Below, one piece after another: positions 18,573-26,334 of a stretch of DNA of 64,000 nucleotides (position 1 is its first letter; each line of letters starts with the position of its first letter). Made by a program: the position numbers and the translations under genes. The stretch covers positions 124,001-188,000 of the forward strand of contig NZ_JACIBK010000001.1 in NCBI RefSeq assembly GCF_014195325.1, written 5' to 3'. Source of the stretch: Rhizobium sp. BK650. GTDB lineage: Bacteria > Pseudomonadota > Alphaproteobacteria > Rhizobiales > Rhizobiaceae. The notes beneath the pieces are model-generated. The model was not told where the DNA came from. It saw nothing but the letters and a program-made list of their open reading frames with translations, and made no database searches.

Positions 18573-19733
18573 TCAGGGGTATGGATCGGCGATGATCGCA
18601 GCTGCGCGGTCGGCGAGATTTACGCGGTCGTTCGGTCCCTTCTTGTCTTCGCCATCAGGCAGGAGGGACAGGATCGGAGAAGCCGGGCCCTCCCTGAGCG
18701 CAGTGAGTGCCACCATATTGGCGGCGATGGAGGTGATTTCCTCGCGAAGAGCGCCATCGCGGCTGGCGTTGTTTCTAGCCTTCTGCAGGTGGTCGGCGAG
18801 TGCTGTGCTGCGCTGGCGCACATTGTCGCTCATTTGCGCCGTGATGGCGGCGAGATCGAGTCCCGAGGTTTCTGCTTCGCCGGTCGCTTCGGCGGGCAGA
18901 CCGGCAAGAGCCTTGGATAGGCCGGCATCGCGCAGCACCTTGGTAATCTTGCGCAGTTCCGCATTGGCAGCTTTCAGCTGATCCTTCAGCTTGGCGATTT
19001 CCTGTTGCCGGCGGCCGAGCAGAGCTTCCTTGTCGGCGGCGGAGGCCGCCTCACGGGCGGCCTTGTCTTCCAGGCGGATGACCATGTGCTGCTGCTGGCT
19101 GAGCTTCTGTTCGGCGTCCTTGGCGCGCTTCTGCAGCAAGGTCACGTCCTGGCGCATCGTATCGCGTTCGTCGCGCAGGGCATTGGCCCGGAATTTAAGG
19201 TTCTCGGCCTCGGTTTCGCGCGCGGCAAGGTCGATTTTCAGACTGTTGGCCTGTTCCGCCAGCGCAGAAAGCCGCGCACGCAGCGTTTCCAGTTCGCTGT
19301 CCTTGCTGGAGCCCGCCTGCTCGGCAATATGCAGGCTCGTCTTCAGCTGACTGATATAGTTCTCGTCCTTGCGCAGGCGGGAGCGTTGTTCGGCGGCTTC
19401 CACCTGCATCTCGCCGATCTGCGCGCGCGCCTCATTAAGTTCCGAGGCGAGTCTGCCGGCATCGACGGCAAGTGAATCATGACGAAGCTGAAGAGAGAGC
19501 GACTTTTCGCGTTCGCGCTGCAGGTCCTGCGCCGTGCGGGCATTTTCAGCGGCATAGAGAGCACGCACCATATCCTTCTGCGCCCGGACTTCCTGCGGGC
19601 TCAGCGGCATCGTCGCCTTGAGACGATTTTCCGTATACCAGACGATGCGGCGATGGACGGCAGGCGAGACCAGAAAGACAAGAAAGGCCGCGGTCAGGAA
19701 GCCCAATCCGAACAAAAGAGCGTATTCGATCAC
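18573..19733 (-). CDS. Membrane-anchored coiled-coil protein of unknown function
   Basis: A 386-residue protein. One N-terminal membrane helix (about 4-25: YALLFGLGFLTAAFLVFLVS) is followed by a very long predicted coiled coil (about 55-285) rich in Glu, Lys, Arg, Gln and Leu heptads, for example AKDAEQKLSQQQHMVIRLED. The C-terminal 90 residues are less regular. This is the typical layout of an envelope scaffold or tether, but no family could be named. It is transcribed toward the methyltransferase gene and separated from eipA by a strong hairpin. Confidence 0.75.
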   Translation of the reverse strand: MIEYALLFGLGFLTAAFLVFLVSPAVHRRIVWYTENRLKATMPLSPQEVRAQKDMVRALYAAENARTAQDLQREREKSLSLQLRHDSLAVDAGRLASELNEARAQIGEMQVEAAEQRSRLRKDENYISQLKTSLHIAEQAGSSKDSELETLRARLSALAEQANSLKIDLAARETEAENLKFRANALRDERDTMRQDVTLLQKRAKDAEQKLSQQQHMVIRLEDKAAREAASAADKEALLGRRQQEIAKLKDQLKAANAELRKITKVLRDAGLSKALAGLPAEATGEAETSGLDLAAITAQMSDNVRQRSTALADHLQKARNNASRDGALREEITSIAANMVALTALREGPASPILSLLPDGEDKKGPNDRVNLADRAAAIIADPYP

Positions 19734-19792
19734 GGCGCGGCCATCGATTCGAAGGTTGATATAGGTCGGTCCTGCTGATTAAGCATGCAGAA

Positions 19793-19820
19793 ATGGCATC
19801 GGCAAGGCTGCCGATGCCAT
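19793..19820 (-). terminator. Stem-loop terminator after eipA
   Basis: ATGGCATCGGCA (19793-19804) and its complement (19809-19820) form a perfect 12-bp stem with a 4-base loop, 43 bases beyond the eipA stop. On the minus strand the stem is followed by TTTCTG. Confidence 0.75.
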
Positions 19821-19862
19821 CATGACCATATTCCCAATGATATTACTGCTGATCGCGGCGTT

Positions 19863-20453
19863 TCAGAAAGGGTTCCAGGTCGGGTTCGGCGTCACCTTCA
19901 GGTAGCCGACATTGATACCGAGACGGGCGCCGACGCCCGTGCGAATGGGCACGACCAGAACATTGTTGTTCTTAAGAAGGGTCATGCCAAAACCTGCAAT
20001 GACATAGGCCGAGCCGCTGACGCCGCCGAAACGAGCATAGATGGAATCGATGGAGGGTAGGTCGTAAACCAGCATCATGACGCGGGAGCCCTGGCCGCCG
20101 TAGTCGAGACCGAGAGACGGACCCTGCCAGTAAAGCGGGTGCTCACCAGCATTCTTGGTGTTGAGCTGGCCTTCGCCGTAAGTAAGGCCGGCGATGAAGG
20201 CGCCGCCGCCCTCCTGGCCGAGGATATAGCCGTTTGGCAAGCCGTATTTCTGGAAGGCGCTTTCGATGACCTTAGCAAGGCCGCCGCTGGTCTCGCCGAA
20301 GAAAGAATGGCCGGCATCGACGATTTCCTGAACCGTGTATTGACCGTTATTCTGCTGCGCTGCGGCCTGTCCCGTAATCATCATCGACGAGACTATGATT
20401 GCGGTCAGCAACTTGCAGAAGCCGATATATCTTCCGAGAAATTGGAGGCGCAT
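19863..20453 (-). CDS. eipA: Envelope integrity protein of the DUF1134 family
   Basis: A 196-residue exported protein with a signal peptide (about 1-33, ending GQAAA-QQ) and a DUF1134 beta-barrel domain (about 40-196; QGPSLGLDYGGQGSRVMMLVY and IRTGVGARLGINVGYLK). In Brucella the DUF1134 protein EipA is periplasmic and supports envelope integrity. Length and layout match. The gene is divergent from chpT. In Brucella eipA is linked to CtrA control, and here it lies beside the CtrA pathway genes. Confidence 0.85.
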   Translation of the reverse strand: MRLQFLGRYIGFCKLLTAIIVSSMMITGQAAAQQNNGQYTVQEIVDAGHSFFGETSGGLAKVIESAFQKYGLPNGYILGQEGGGAFIAGLTYGEGQLNTKNAGEHPLYWQGPSLGLDYGGQGSRVMMLVYDLPSIDSIYARFGGVSGSAYVIAGFGMTLLKNNNVLVVPIRTGVGARLGINVGYLKVTPNPTWNPF

Positions 20454-20630
20454 GATGTCATCCGTTCGTCACTGTCGAGGTAATGGCATTTGATGCATTT
20501 TGCGCCGATCGTCTTAACAATCGGTTTACCAAATATGGTGTCATTATGGCGATGAGTACGGTCGCAAACTTCGCGCAATTTTGATCAGGCACACTAGCGG
20601 GCGGAATGATACTGCCGCCCTCAGGAGACG

Positions 20631-21281
20631 ATGATGTCCAAGAACCCGAATCTCACTCTGTCTGGTCCGGACCTGGCAGCACTTTTGTGCAGCCGTGTGT
20701 GCCATGACGTGATCTCGCCCGTCGGCGCGATCAACAACGGTCTGGAGCTTCTGGACGAAGGCGGAGCAGATTCCGACGCGATGGATCTCATCCGCACAAG
20801 CGCGCTCAATGCTTCGGTCCGTCTCAAATTCGCACGCCTTGCCTTCGGTGCATCTGGTTCCGTCGGCGCCTCGATCGATACCGGCGAAGCAGAGCGTGCA
20901 GCCAAGGATTTTGCTGCGGCCGAGAAGAAGACCGAAGTGAGCTGGACCGGCCCGCGCGCGATTGTCGCCAAGAACAGAGTTAAACTGCTCCTTAATCTTT
21001 TCCTCGTCGCATATTCTTCCATTCCGCGCGGCGGTAATCTGGACATCACACTGGAAAATCCGGAATTCGACGCCAGCTTCAAGCTCGTCGCCAAGGGCAA
21101 GCTGATGCGCATGCCGCCGAAATTCGTCGAAATTGCCACGGGCACTGTCGAGGAAGCGATCGATGCACACTCGATCCAGCCCTATTACACGGTGCTGTTG
21201 GCAGAAGAATGCGGCATGGTCCTGGATTACGCAGTCGGCGCAGAAGAGATCGTCTTTGTTGCCAAGGTTGCTGCGGCGTAA
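20631..21281 (+). CDS. chpT: Histidine phosphotransferase of the CtrA pathway
   Basis: A 216-residue ChpT that passes phosphate from the hybrid kinase CckA to CtrA and CpdR. The phosphoacceptor is H25 in the dimerisation helix (SRVCHDVISPVGAINNGLELL), followed by a degenerate kinase-like domain with no ATP-binding motifs, as expected for ChpT. There are two tandem ATGs (20631 and 20634) after AGGAGACG, so the true start is one of these. It is followed by a receiver gene and, on the other strand, ctrA. Confidence 0.95.
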   Translation: MMSKNPNLTLSGPDLAALLCSRVCHDVISPVGAINNGLELLDEGGADSDAMDLIRTSALNASVRLKFARLAFGASGSVGASIDTGEAERAAKDFAAAEKKTEVSWTGPRAIVAKNRVKLLLNLFLVAYSSIPRGGNLDITLENPEFDASFKLVAKGKLMRMPPKFVEIATGTVEEAIDAHSIQPYYTVLLAEECGMVLDYAVGAEEIVFVAKVAAA

Positions 21282-21394
21282 ATCATTCGATCGCTGATTG
21301 CGGCGGTGTAGTAACGATTCCTTAGCCTGATCAACCTATGCTCGAAGGTTAGGAAGGCCCTCGACGGAGACAGCGCGAGGGATAAGGAGCCGCC

Positions 21395-21757
21395 ATGCAG
21401 AGATTCATGATCACCGACAGCTCGGACATCGTTCGCAAGGTCGGCAAGCGAATCCTCTCCGAACTCGATTTTCTGGTCAGCGAAGCTTCAAATGCCGAAG
21501 AGGCGCTGCAGCGCTGCGAGGCCGAGCTTCCTGAATATCTGATCGTCGATTCGGGTATGGAAGGTGCGCTCGATCTTATCGCCAGCATCCGTGCTATGGA
21601 CGGCGGTAAAGACGTCAAGATCTACTATTGCGTCATCGAGGCCGACCTGAAGAAGCTGATGGCCGGCAAGCGGGCAGGGGCGACTGACTTCCTGCTTAAG
21701 CCTTTCGACCGCAAGATCCTCACCGCCGTCTTCGGAAATCGTGCAATCGCCGCCTGA
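21395..21757 (+). CDS. Degenerate single-domain response regulator
   Basis: A 120-residue stand-alone receiver. The phosphoacceptor position is kept (D52 in LIVDSGM), as is the Lys before the last helix (K102 in LLKPF). The first acidic pair is reduced to one Asp (D8 in MITDSS), and the Thr/Ser normally at the end of strand 4 is replaced by a hydrophobic or Cys residue (YYCVIEAD). It may therefore phosphorylate poorly or work unphosphorylated. It is not CpdR by sequence. It follows chpT by 113 bases and is convergent with ctrA. A role in the same phosphorelay is inference from position. Confidence 0.8.
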   Translation: MQRFMITDSSDIVRKVGKRILSELDFLVSEASNAEEALQRCEAELPEYLIVDSGMEGALDLIASIRAMDGGKDVKIYYCVIEADLKKLMAGKRAGATDFLLKPFDRKILTAVFGNRAIAA

Positions 21758-21782
21758 GCCGGCCGCGCAAATCGTTAAGGCG

Positions 21783-21805
21783 AGCCGTCCTTGGGGCGGC
21801 TTTTT
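21783..21805 (+). terminator. Terminator after the receiver gene
   Basis: AGCCGTCC (21783-21790) pairs with GGGCGGCT (21794-21801, one G-U pair) around a short loop and is followed by TTTTT. Confidence 0.8.
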
Positions 21806-21832
21806 CATTTCTGTACATTACCGACAAAATAA

Positions 21833-21857
21833 AAGTCCCGCCGGAGAGGCGGGACTT
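21833..21857 (-). terminator. Terminator of ctrA
   Basis: AAGTCCCGCC (21833-21842) and GGCGGGACTT (21848-21857) form a 10-bp stem with a 5-base loop, followed on the minus strand by a T-rich tract. Confidence 0.85.
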
Positions 21858-21881
21858 CCATTCGGTAAGGGGTGCAGCGGA

Positions 21882-22583
21882 TCAGGCGGTTTCGGCGTAT
21901 TCGGCACCATCGGGTTCGCGCAGCACATAGCCGCGGCCCCAAACGGTCTCGATGTAGTTGGCGCCGCCGGCAGCATTTGCGAGCTTCTTGCGCAACTTGC
22001 AGATGAAGACGTCGATGATCTTCAGTTCCGGCTCGTCCATGCCGCCATAGAGGTGGTTCAGGAACATTTCCTTGGTGAGCGTGGTGCCCTTGCGGAGCGA
22101 AAGAAGCTCCAGCATCTGGTATTCCTTGCCCGTCAGGTGAACGCGCTGGCCGCCGACTTCGACGGTCTTGGCGTCTAGGTTGACGATAAGCTCGCCCGTG
22201 ACGATGACCGACTGGGCATGACCCTTGGAACGGCGGACGATGGCGTGGATGCGGGCGACGAGTTCGTCCTTGTGGAACGGCTTGGTCATGTAATCGTCGG
22301 CGCCGAAGCCAAGCCCGCGAACCTTATCTTCGATGCCCGCCATGCCCGAGAGAATGAGGATCGGAGTTTTGACCTTCGACAGGCGGAGAGTGCGCAGCAC
22401 CTCATATCCGGACATGTCGGGAAGGTTCAGATCGAGAAGGATGATGTCGTAATCATACAACTTACCCAGATCCACGCCTTCTTCGCCGAGATCTGTCGTA
22501 TAAACGTTGAAACTCTCAGATTTGAGCATCAGTTCGATGCTTTGCGCTGTAGCGCTGTCATCCTCGATGAGTAGTACCCGCAT
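21882..22583 (-). CDS. ctrA: Cell-cycle master response regulator CtrA
   Basis: A 233-residue OmpR-type regulator that controls replication, division and motility genes in alphaproteobacteria. The receiver (1-120) has D9-D10, phospho-D51 ([14 protein letters not shown]) and K104 region (TKPFHKDEL); the winged-helix DNA-binding domain (about 130-225) has the CtrA-specific stretch [22 protein letters not shown]. The start is the ATG at 22583 (MRVLLIEDD); an in-frame extension upstream is unlike any CtrA. The C-terminus ends in two Ala (AETA), in line with ClpXP-type turnover. Transcribed from a 435-base region with three GANTC sites. Confidence 0.98.
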   Translation of the reverse strand: MRVLLIEDDSATAQSIELMLKSESFNVYTTDLGEEGVDLGKLYDYDIILLDLNLPDMSGYEVLRTLRLSKVKTPILILSGMAGIEDKVRGLGFGADDYMTKPFHKDELVARIHAIVRRSKGHAQSVIVTGELIVNLDAKTVEVGGQRVHLTGKEYQMLELLSLRKGTTLTKEMFLNHLYGGMDEPELKIIDVFICKLRKKLANAAGGANYIETVWGRGYVLREPDGAEYAETA

Positions 22584-23018
22584 AATTATCCCCTTTACCG
22601 CCGCCGAAAGGTGGCATGGCCCCCTACGCGATACCGAATAAGCTACGTGATTTGGAAGCTGCCACGAAATGGTTAACAAATTCTAATTCACTCTGGCAAG
22701 GAATATCGAATTTATTAAATAATTTTTCCATTTCTCTGTTTTCCAATGGAAATCTCGAAACACAATTCTCAACTTTGACATTAAGAATCTGCGCTAAGTG
22801 ATTCATCCGACTCGCTAATGAAAAGGTTCGGCTTCCTGTCCTGGTGTTTACCGAGCCTTAAATCATCGGGCCTATCATTAACGATGCCCGTAAACGAAAG
22901 GTTACCAGCGGTAGGTTTTTGTTAATATCGCAGGAAATTTTTCGGCAAACCGTGTCAAAGCGGCGCGCAAGGGCGGTTTCAAGTTGAGCCGGGGTCTCGC
23001 ATCACGGGAGTAATGCGT
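22584..23018. other. Divergent control region of ctrA and the fliJ-like gene
   Basis: This AT-rich 435-base stretch has no gene. It contains three CcrM sites (below) and several TTAA half-sites (for example TTAACAAATTCTAA near 22674 and TTAACGAT near 22878), but no perfect TTAA-N7-TTAA CtrA box. Confidence 0.6.
22785..22813. promoter_or_regulatory. Cluster of three GANTC (CcrM) methylation sites upstream of ctrA
   Basis: GAATC (22785-22789), GATTC (22800-22804) and GACTC (22809-22813) fall within 29 bases, about 200 bases upstream of the ctrA start. GANTC methylation by CcrM is a known timing signal for ctrA promoters in alphaproteobacteria. Function here is inferred. Confidence 0.6.
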
Positions 23019-23369
23019 ATGAAGTCGCGAGAGAGCCTCGTTCGTCTGAAAGAGTTTCAGGTGAACGAAAAACGCCGTCAGCTGCAGCAATTGCAGATGA
23101 TGATGTCCGAATTTGAACGGATGACGAAGGATCTGGAGAGCCAGATCGTCGTCGAGGAAAAGAAGTCCGGTATTTCCGACCCGAATCACTTCGCATATCC
23201 GACCTTTGCAAAAGCCGCGCGTCAGCGTGCCGACAACCTTCAGGTTTCGATCAAGGAACTTAAGGTTCAGGAGGAGGCACTGGAACTGGTGCTAGAGGAA
23301 ATGCAGGCGGAATATGCCAGGGCGACGGCGCTCGAAGAGCGCGACGGCGCAGTTCGCGCCCGGGCCTGA
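23019..23369 (+). CDS. fliJ: FliJ-like coiled-coil protein
   Basis: A 116-residue, almost entirely helical coiled-coil protein (SRESLVRLKEFQVNEKRRQL at the start, charged heptads throughout) that resembles the flagellar export chaperone/ATPase cofactor FliJ. In alphaproteobacteria a fliJ-like gene commonly lies divergent to ctrA, which supports the call. The ATG at 23019 is chosen because GGGAG lies 8 bases upstream; the ATG at 23013 would be too close. No other flagellar gene is in the window, so a non-flagellar role is possible. Confidence 0.7.
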   Translation: MKSRESLVRLKEFQVNEKRRQLQQLQMMMSEFERMTKDLESQIVVEEKKSGISDPNHFAYPTFAKAARQRADNLQVSIKELKVQEEALELVLEEMQAEYARATALEERDGAVRARA

Positions 23370-23414
23370 CGACGATTGCAGGCGCCGGTCCCGGCGTCTT
23401 GGGGATAACCACAG

Positions 23415-23457
23415 AAGCCATGCATAACGGGCGCAGTGTCCGTCATGCATGGCTTTT
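23415..23457 (+). terminator. Long stem-loop terminator after the fliJ-like gene
   Basis: AAGCCATGCAT (23415-23425) pairs with ATGCATGGCTT (23445-23455); an inner ACGG/CCGT stem extends the hairpin. TTTT follows directly. Confidence 0.85.
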
Positions 23458-23479
23458 GGTGTTTCTATCGATGGCGTCT

Positions 23480-23758
23480 TCAGTTCACGACGTCGTTCCA
23501 TTCGGGATGGCGCTGCGCTTGTGATTTGAAGAAGGGGCAGAGTGGGATGATCTTCCAGCCGCCCTGCCGGGCTGTTTTGACCGCATGGAGGGCGAGCGCC
23601 TGGCCAACGCCCTTGCCGCGCAAAGCGTCCGGCACTCCGGTATGATCGATGATGATGAGCTTTGGCGATGTGCGAGAATAGGTCATTTCCGCGTCATGAC
23701 CTTCCATAGTCGCAACGTAGCGGCCGCCGGAGGTGCTTTCCTCATTCCTGATATCCAT
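23480..23758 (-). CDS. Small GNAT-type acetyltransferase (YjdJ/COG2388 group)
   Basis: A 92-residue minimal GNAT protein with strand-rich core and acetyl-CoA loop (VPDALRGKGVGQALALHAV), ending CPFFKSQAQRHPEW, which is the diagnostic C-terminus of the group. The ATG at 23758 has an AGGAGA site upstream; an in-frame upstream extension has no such support. Substrate unknown. It shares no operon with its neighbours. Confidence 0.85.
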   Translation of the reverse strand: MDIRNEESTSGGRYVATMEGHDAEMTYSRTSPKLIIIDHTGVPDALRGKGVGQALALHAVKTARQGGWKIIPLCPFFKSQAQRHPEWNDVVN

Positions 23759-24099
23759 CACTGTCTCCTGATTTATGTGATCGGGAACGTGACATGATGA
23801 TATCGGCATGCCAAGCCGCGGCCGCAGGAACAGTGTGTTCAAAGGGAGGCGCCGAGTTGAACAGGCTTTTGGCGAACCGGTCCGGTGTGGTTGGATCCTT
23901 TCTTCTGAGGCTCGGCCTTCTCGTGATGCTTGCAACACCCGTCGCGATCGTTACGATCGCAGCGTCATGCTGCATCTATCCAAGTGGTCTATGATGGACG
24001 TGGTGCTCGTTGCGATCGTGATTTCGGCGGTGAAGACAACGGGGGCTTGCGAATGCATTAACGCAGCGCGACCCGGCGGTGTTATGCGACCTCCGCAAT
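23759..24099. other. Intergenic stretch without a supported gene
   Basis: Two short overlapping frames (23794-23994 and one ending 24101) include a hydrophobic run but no convincing ribosome site or family match. No other signal is seen before the hairpin that follows. Confidence 0.4.
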
Positions 24100-24100
24100 A

Positions 24101-24149
24101 ATTTCGGGCCTTCTTCATTCCCCTCGAGGGAATGTGCCCGGCCCGAAAT
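24101..24149 (-). terminator. Two-tier stem-loop, probable terminator of sciP
   Basis: Outer arms ATTTCGGGCC (24101-24110) and GGCCCGAAAT (24140-24149) enclose an inner hairpin ATTCCC/GGGAAT (24117-24133). It lies 24 bases beyond the sciP stop. Confidence 0.7.
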
Positions 24150-24172
24150 AATAAAAATCGAATGGAGCGTAA

Positions 24173-24448
24173 TTAGTGGCGATACTGCTGGATGCGTGTC
24201 GTACGCAGACCTGCCAGGCCATGGCTGTTGATGGAGGACTGCCAGGACAGGAATTCTTCGACAGTGAGCGTGTAACGCTCACAGGCTTCTTCCAAGCTCA
24301 AGAGGCCACCGCGAACGGCCGCGACAACCTCTGCCTTCCGGCGGATAACCCAGCGCCGTGTATTGGGCGGCGGAAGATCCGCAATCGTCAGGGGGCTGCC
24401 ATCGGGGCCGATGACATATTTTACTCGGGGACGTATCATTTCGGTCAT
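24173..24448 (-). CDS. sciP: CtrA-antagonist SciP (DUF1153)
   Basis: A 91-residue helix-turn-helix protein of the DUF1153 family. In Caulobacter SciP binds CtrA and blocks its recruitment of RNA polymerase in G1. Nearly the whole protein matches the family: YVIGPDGSPLTIADLPPPNT, RWVIRRKAEVVAAVRGGLLS, LEEACERYTLTVEEFLSWQ and GLRTTRIQQYR. The ATG at 24448 gives the family start; earlier in-frame starts would add an unrelated leader. A GACTC site overlaps the region just upstream of the start and a near-CtrA box lies 50 bases upstream. Confidence 0.93.
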   Translation of the reverse strand: MTEMIRPRVKYVIGPDGSPLTIADLPPPNTRRWVIRRKAEVVAAVRGGLLSLEEACERYTLTVEEFLSWQSSINSHGLAGLRTTRIQQYRH

Positions 24449-24499
24449 TGGACTCTCTACACAACGCAAGACCACGGGCGCCACTCTAACTTGCCACAT

Positions 24500-24514
24500 T
24501 TAAAAATTGCCTAA
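24500..24514. promoter_or_regulatory. Near-consensus CtrA box upstream of sciP
   Basis: TTAA-AAATTGC-CTAA matches the TTAA-N7-TTAA CtrA recognition pattern with one mismatch, about 55 bases upstream of the sciP start. sciP is a CtrA target in Caulobacter, which makes the position sensible. Binding is inferred. Confidence 0.4.
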
Positions 24515-24540
24515 GCGCATCGTAAGACTTTGATAATAAA

Positions 24541-24558
24541 TTTAGACGCGCATCTAAA
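24541..24558. promoter_or_regulatory. Palindrome TTTAGA-N6-TCTAAA
   Basis: An 18-bp near-perfect palindrome centred between sciP and the LuxR-type gene. Its size and position suit an operator for the adjacent LuxR-type regulator, but nothing in the sequence names the protein that binds it. Confidence 0.35.
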
Positions 24559-24846
24559 AGGCTGATTTGCAGGTTCCTGCCGTTACTTCAATTTGAGGCT
24601 GCTGCATGGGAGCCATGCGGAATAAATGCTGCATATTTTCCCTCGGCAGATTTATAAGCGCTGCAACATAATATGAGCGCAAAGACTTCGTCTCCGTTCT
24701 CCTCGCAGTATCAATGAAGATTGGCATTCAATGCTTCGTATCCCCAGAGATACGGGGCAATACCGTTTTTCTTGATCGTCCGGCGCGTTCCATCCGCAGC
24801 CGGTTGCGAGGCCGAGCCGAAGCGATGCCTGCGAAGGAACAAGAGA

Positions 24847-25593
24847 ATGAAGAGACGTGAGCGCGCGGTCCGCGACTGTGCCGATGATGCCGTATTTTCT
24901 GCGCTCAGGGCCCGTTCCGTGGGCATTTCCGCGATCGACGGCGCAAACCGCCTGGACGAACTGGCGAAGGCTGCCGGGTTCGAATTCTACCTGTTTTCGA
25001 TGTTTCCCCGCGGCGACCGAACAGCCTTTCTCGAAAACAAGTTGATGAGCAACTGGCCGCAGAGCCTCTTCGACTTTTACGAGGAGGCGGACCTCTTCCA
25101 TTGCAGCAAGCTGGTCGCTGTCATGAAGCGCACCATCCTGCCTGTCTTCTGCGACGAAGGACCTTTCGGCGGCAATGCAGCAAATCAGGAAAACCGCCGC
25201 CTAAATACGATGTTTCAGATGCACGGGCTGAAGCATACCTTCGCATTCGCGTTGCACGACGCTGATCTAAAACAGTACATCTTCGCCTTCTCGGGCGCGC
25301 GTGCCACTCCCTCCCACGAGGAAGCGATGGCGCTGCTTTACGGCTGCATGGAGCTTCTGGACACGCTGCCGAGCGACGAGAAGCCGGAAGACCGGCCATC
25401 GGAAAGCCTTACCCGGCGAGAGATCGAATGCCTGCGCTGGTCGGCCGCGGGCAAAAGCAGCGACGAGATCGCAATCATTCTCGATCTCTCTTCGCATACT
25501 GTGGTCGGATATCTGAAGAGCGCGATGCGCAAACTGGATTCGGTCAACCGCATGCAGGCGGTTGCCCGAGCATTCAGGTATCGGCTGCTGTGA
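24847..25593 (+). CDS. LuxR family transcriptional regulator
   Basis: A 248-residue regulator with an N-terminal autoinducer-binding-like domain (about 20-165, with W and Y/D residues of that fold: NWPQSLFDFYEEADLF) and a C-terminal LuxR helix-turn-helix (about 185-240: LTRREIECLRWSAAGKSSDEIAIIL, then SSHTVVGYLKSAMRKL). The ATG at 24847 follows AAGGAAC. No luxI-type synthase is near, so it is an orphan or responds to another ligand. It is convergent with pssA. In rhizobia similar regulators can influence polysaccharide or motility, which is not shown here. Confidence 0.88.
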   Translation: MKRRERAVRDCADDAVFSALRARSVGISAIDGANRLDELAKAAGFEFYLFSMFPRGDRTAFLENKLMSNWPQSLFDFYEEADLFHCSKLVAVMKRTILPVFCDEGPFGGNAANQENRRLNTMFQMHGLKHTFAFALHDADLKQYIFAFSGARATPSHEEAMALLYGCMELLDTLPSDEKPEDRPSESLTRREIECLRWSAAGKSSDEIAIILDLSSHTVVGYLKSAMRKLDSVNRMQAVARAFRYRLL

Positions 25594-25617
25594 CAGCCGA
25601 TACGCTCTCTTTTTCAA

Positions 25618-26334
25618 TCAGAAGCCTTTACCGCCGTTCAGTTCGGAAATCAGAGTTCCGAAGATGATGCGGATATCCATCAGCAGCGAGAAATTCTCAA
25701 CATAGTGGAGATCGCTTGCGATACGGGCGCGCGCCTTTGCCGGACGATCCGTCGGACCGCGCAAGCCGCGCATCTGCGCAAGCCCGGTGATGCCCGGACG
25801 CATGGCGTGGCGATGATGATACTCTGGAACCAGCTCTTCATAGAGCATGCCGCCGGCACGCATGCCGATTGCATGGCAACGCGGGCCAACGACCGACATG
25901 TCACCCTTCAGCACATTGAGAAGCTGCGGCAGCTCATCGATGTTCGAACGGCGCAGAAAAGCACCGACGCGGGTAACGCGTGGGTCGTTCTTGACCGTCT
26001 GTGCGACGCCGGTGACGTCTTGCATATCCGTCCGCATGGAGCGGAACTTGTAGACCTTGATGGTGCGGCAGTTCTTGCCCCAGCGGGTTTGCTTGAAAAG
26101 CACTGGACCGGGACTGTCCATCTTGATCAGGGCGGCGACGACCAGAAGAAGCGGAGCAAGCACGACGAGTGCGCTGATCGATGCAAAAATATCGAAGGCC
26201 CGCTTCAGCGCCAACTGCATGGAGGCAGGTGGCGGAACGATGCTGTCTAGTGCGGCAATCGAAAACCTCGCGTTTGCCTGACGAACAGGCGTAACGCGAA
26301 AGCTCTCTTCAGAAATACTTTTGTTAAGGTCCAT
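25618..26334 (-). CDS. pssA: Exopolysaccharide initiating sugar transferase
   Basis: A 238-residue bacterial sugar transferase (ExoY/PssA/WbaP C-terminal type) that transfers the first sugar phosphate, glucose-1-phosphate in Rhizobium EPS, to the lipid carrier. One membrane helix (about 50-72) is followed by the catalytic region: [47 protein letters not shown] and [10 protein letters not shown]. The ATG at 26334 fits the family; a longer in-frame start is unsupported. The next gene on the same strand is an inositol-monophosphatase-type gene, as in the pssA-pssB pair of R. leguminosarum, which is why the symbol is used. Confidence 0.88.
   Translation of the reverse strand: MDLNKSISEESFRVTPVRQANARFSIAALDSIVPPPASMQLALKRAFDIFASISALVVLAPLLLVVAALIKMDSPGPVLFKQTRWGKNCRTIKVYKFRSMRTDMQDVTGVAQTVKNDPRVTRVGAFLRRSNIDELPQLLNVLKGDMSVVGPRCHAIGMRAGGMLYEELVPEYHHRHAMRPGITGLAQMRGLRGPTDRPAKARARIASDLHYVENFSLLMDIRIIFGTLISELNGGKGF

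Larger units (their letters stand above)
24449..24846. other. Divergent control region of sciP and the LuxR-type gene
   Basis: This 398-base AT-rich stretch holds a GACTC site (24451-24455), a near-match CtrA box (24500-24514) and a palindrome TTTAGA-N6-TCTAAA (24541-24558). No gene is supported. An in-frame extension of the LuxR-type gene begins at 24721 but lacks a ribosome site. Confidence 0.5.

Noticed and set aside
22584..23018. A perfect TTAA-N7-TTAA CtrA box in the ctrA control region
   Set aside because: Several TTAA half-sites exist but no pair has the right spacing, so only the GANTC cluster is reported.
23794..23994. A 66-codon frame with a hydrophobic segment
   Set aside because: No ribosome site, and a second overlapping frame competes with it. 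Coding potential cannot be shown.
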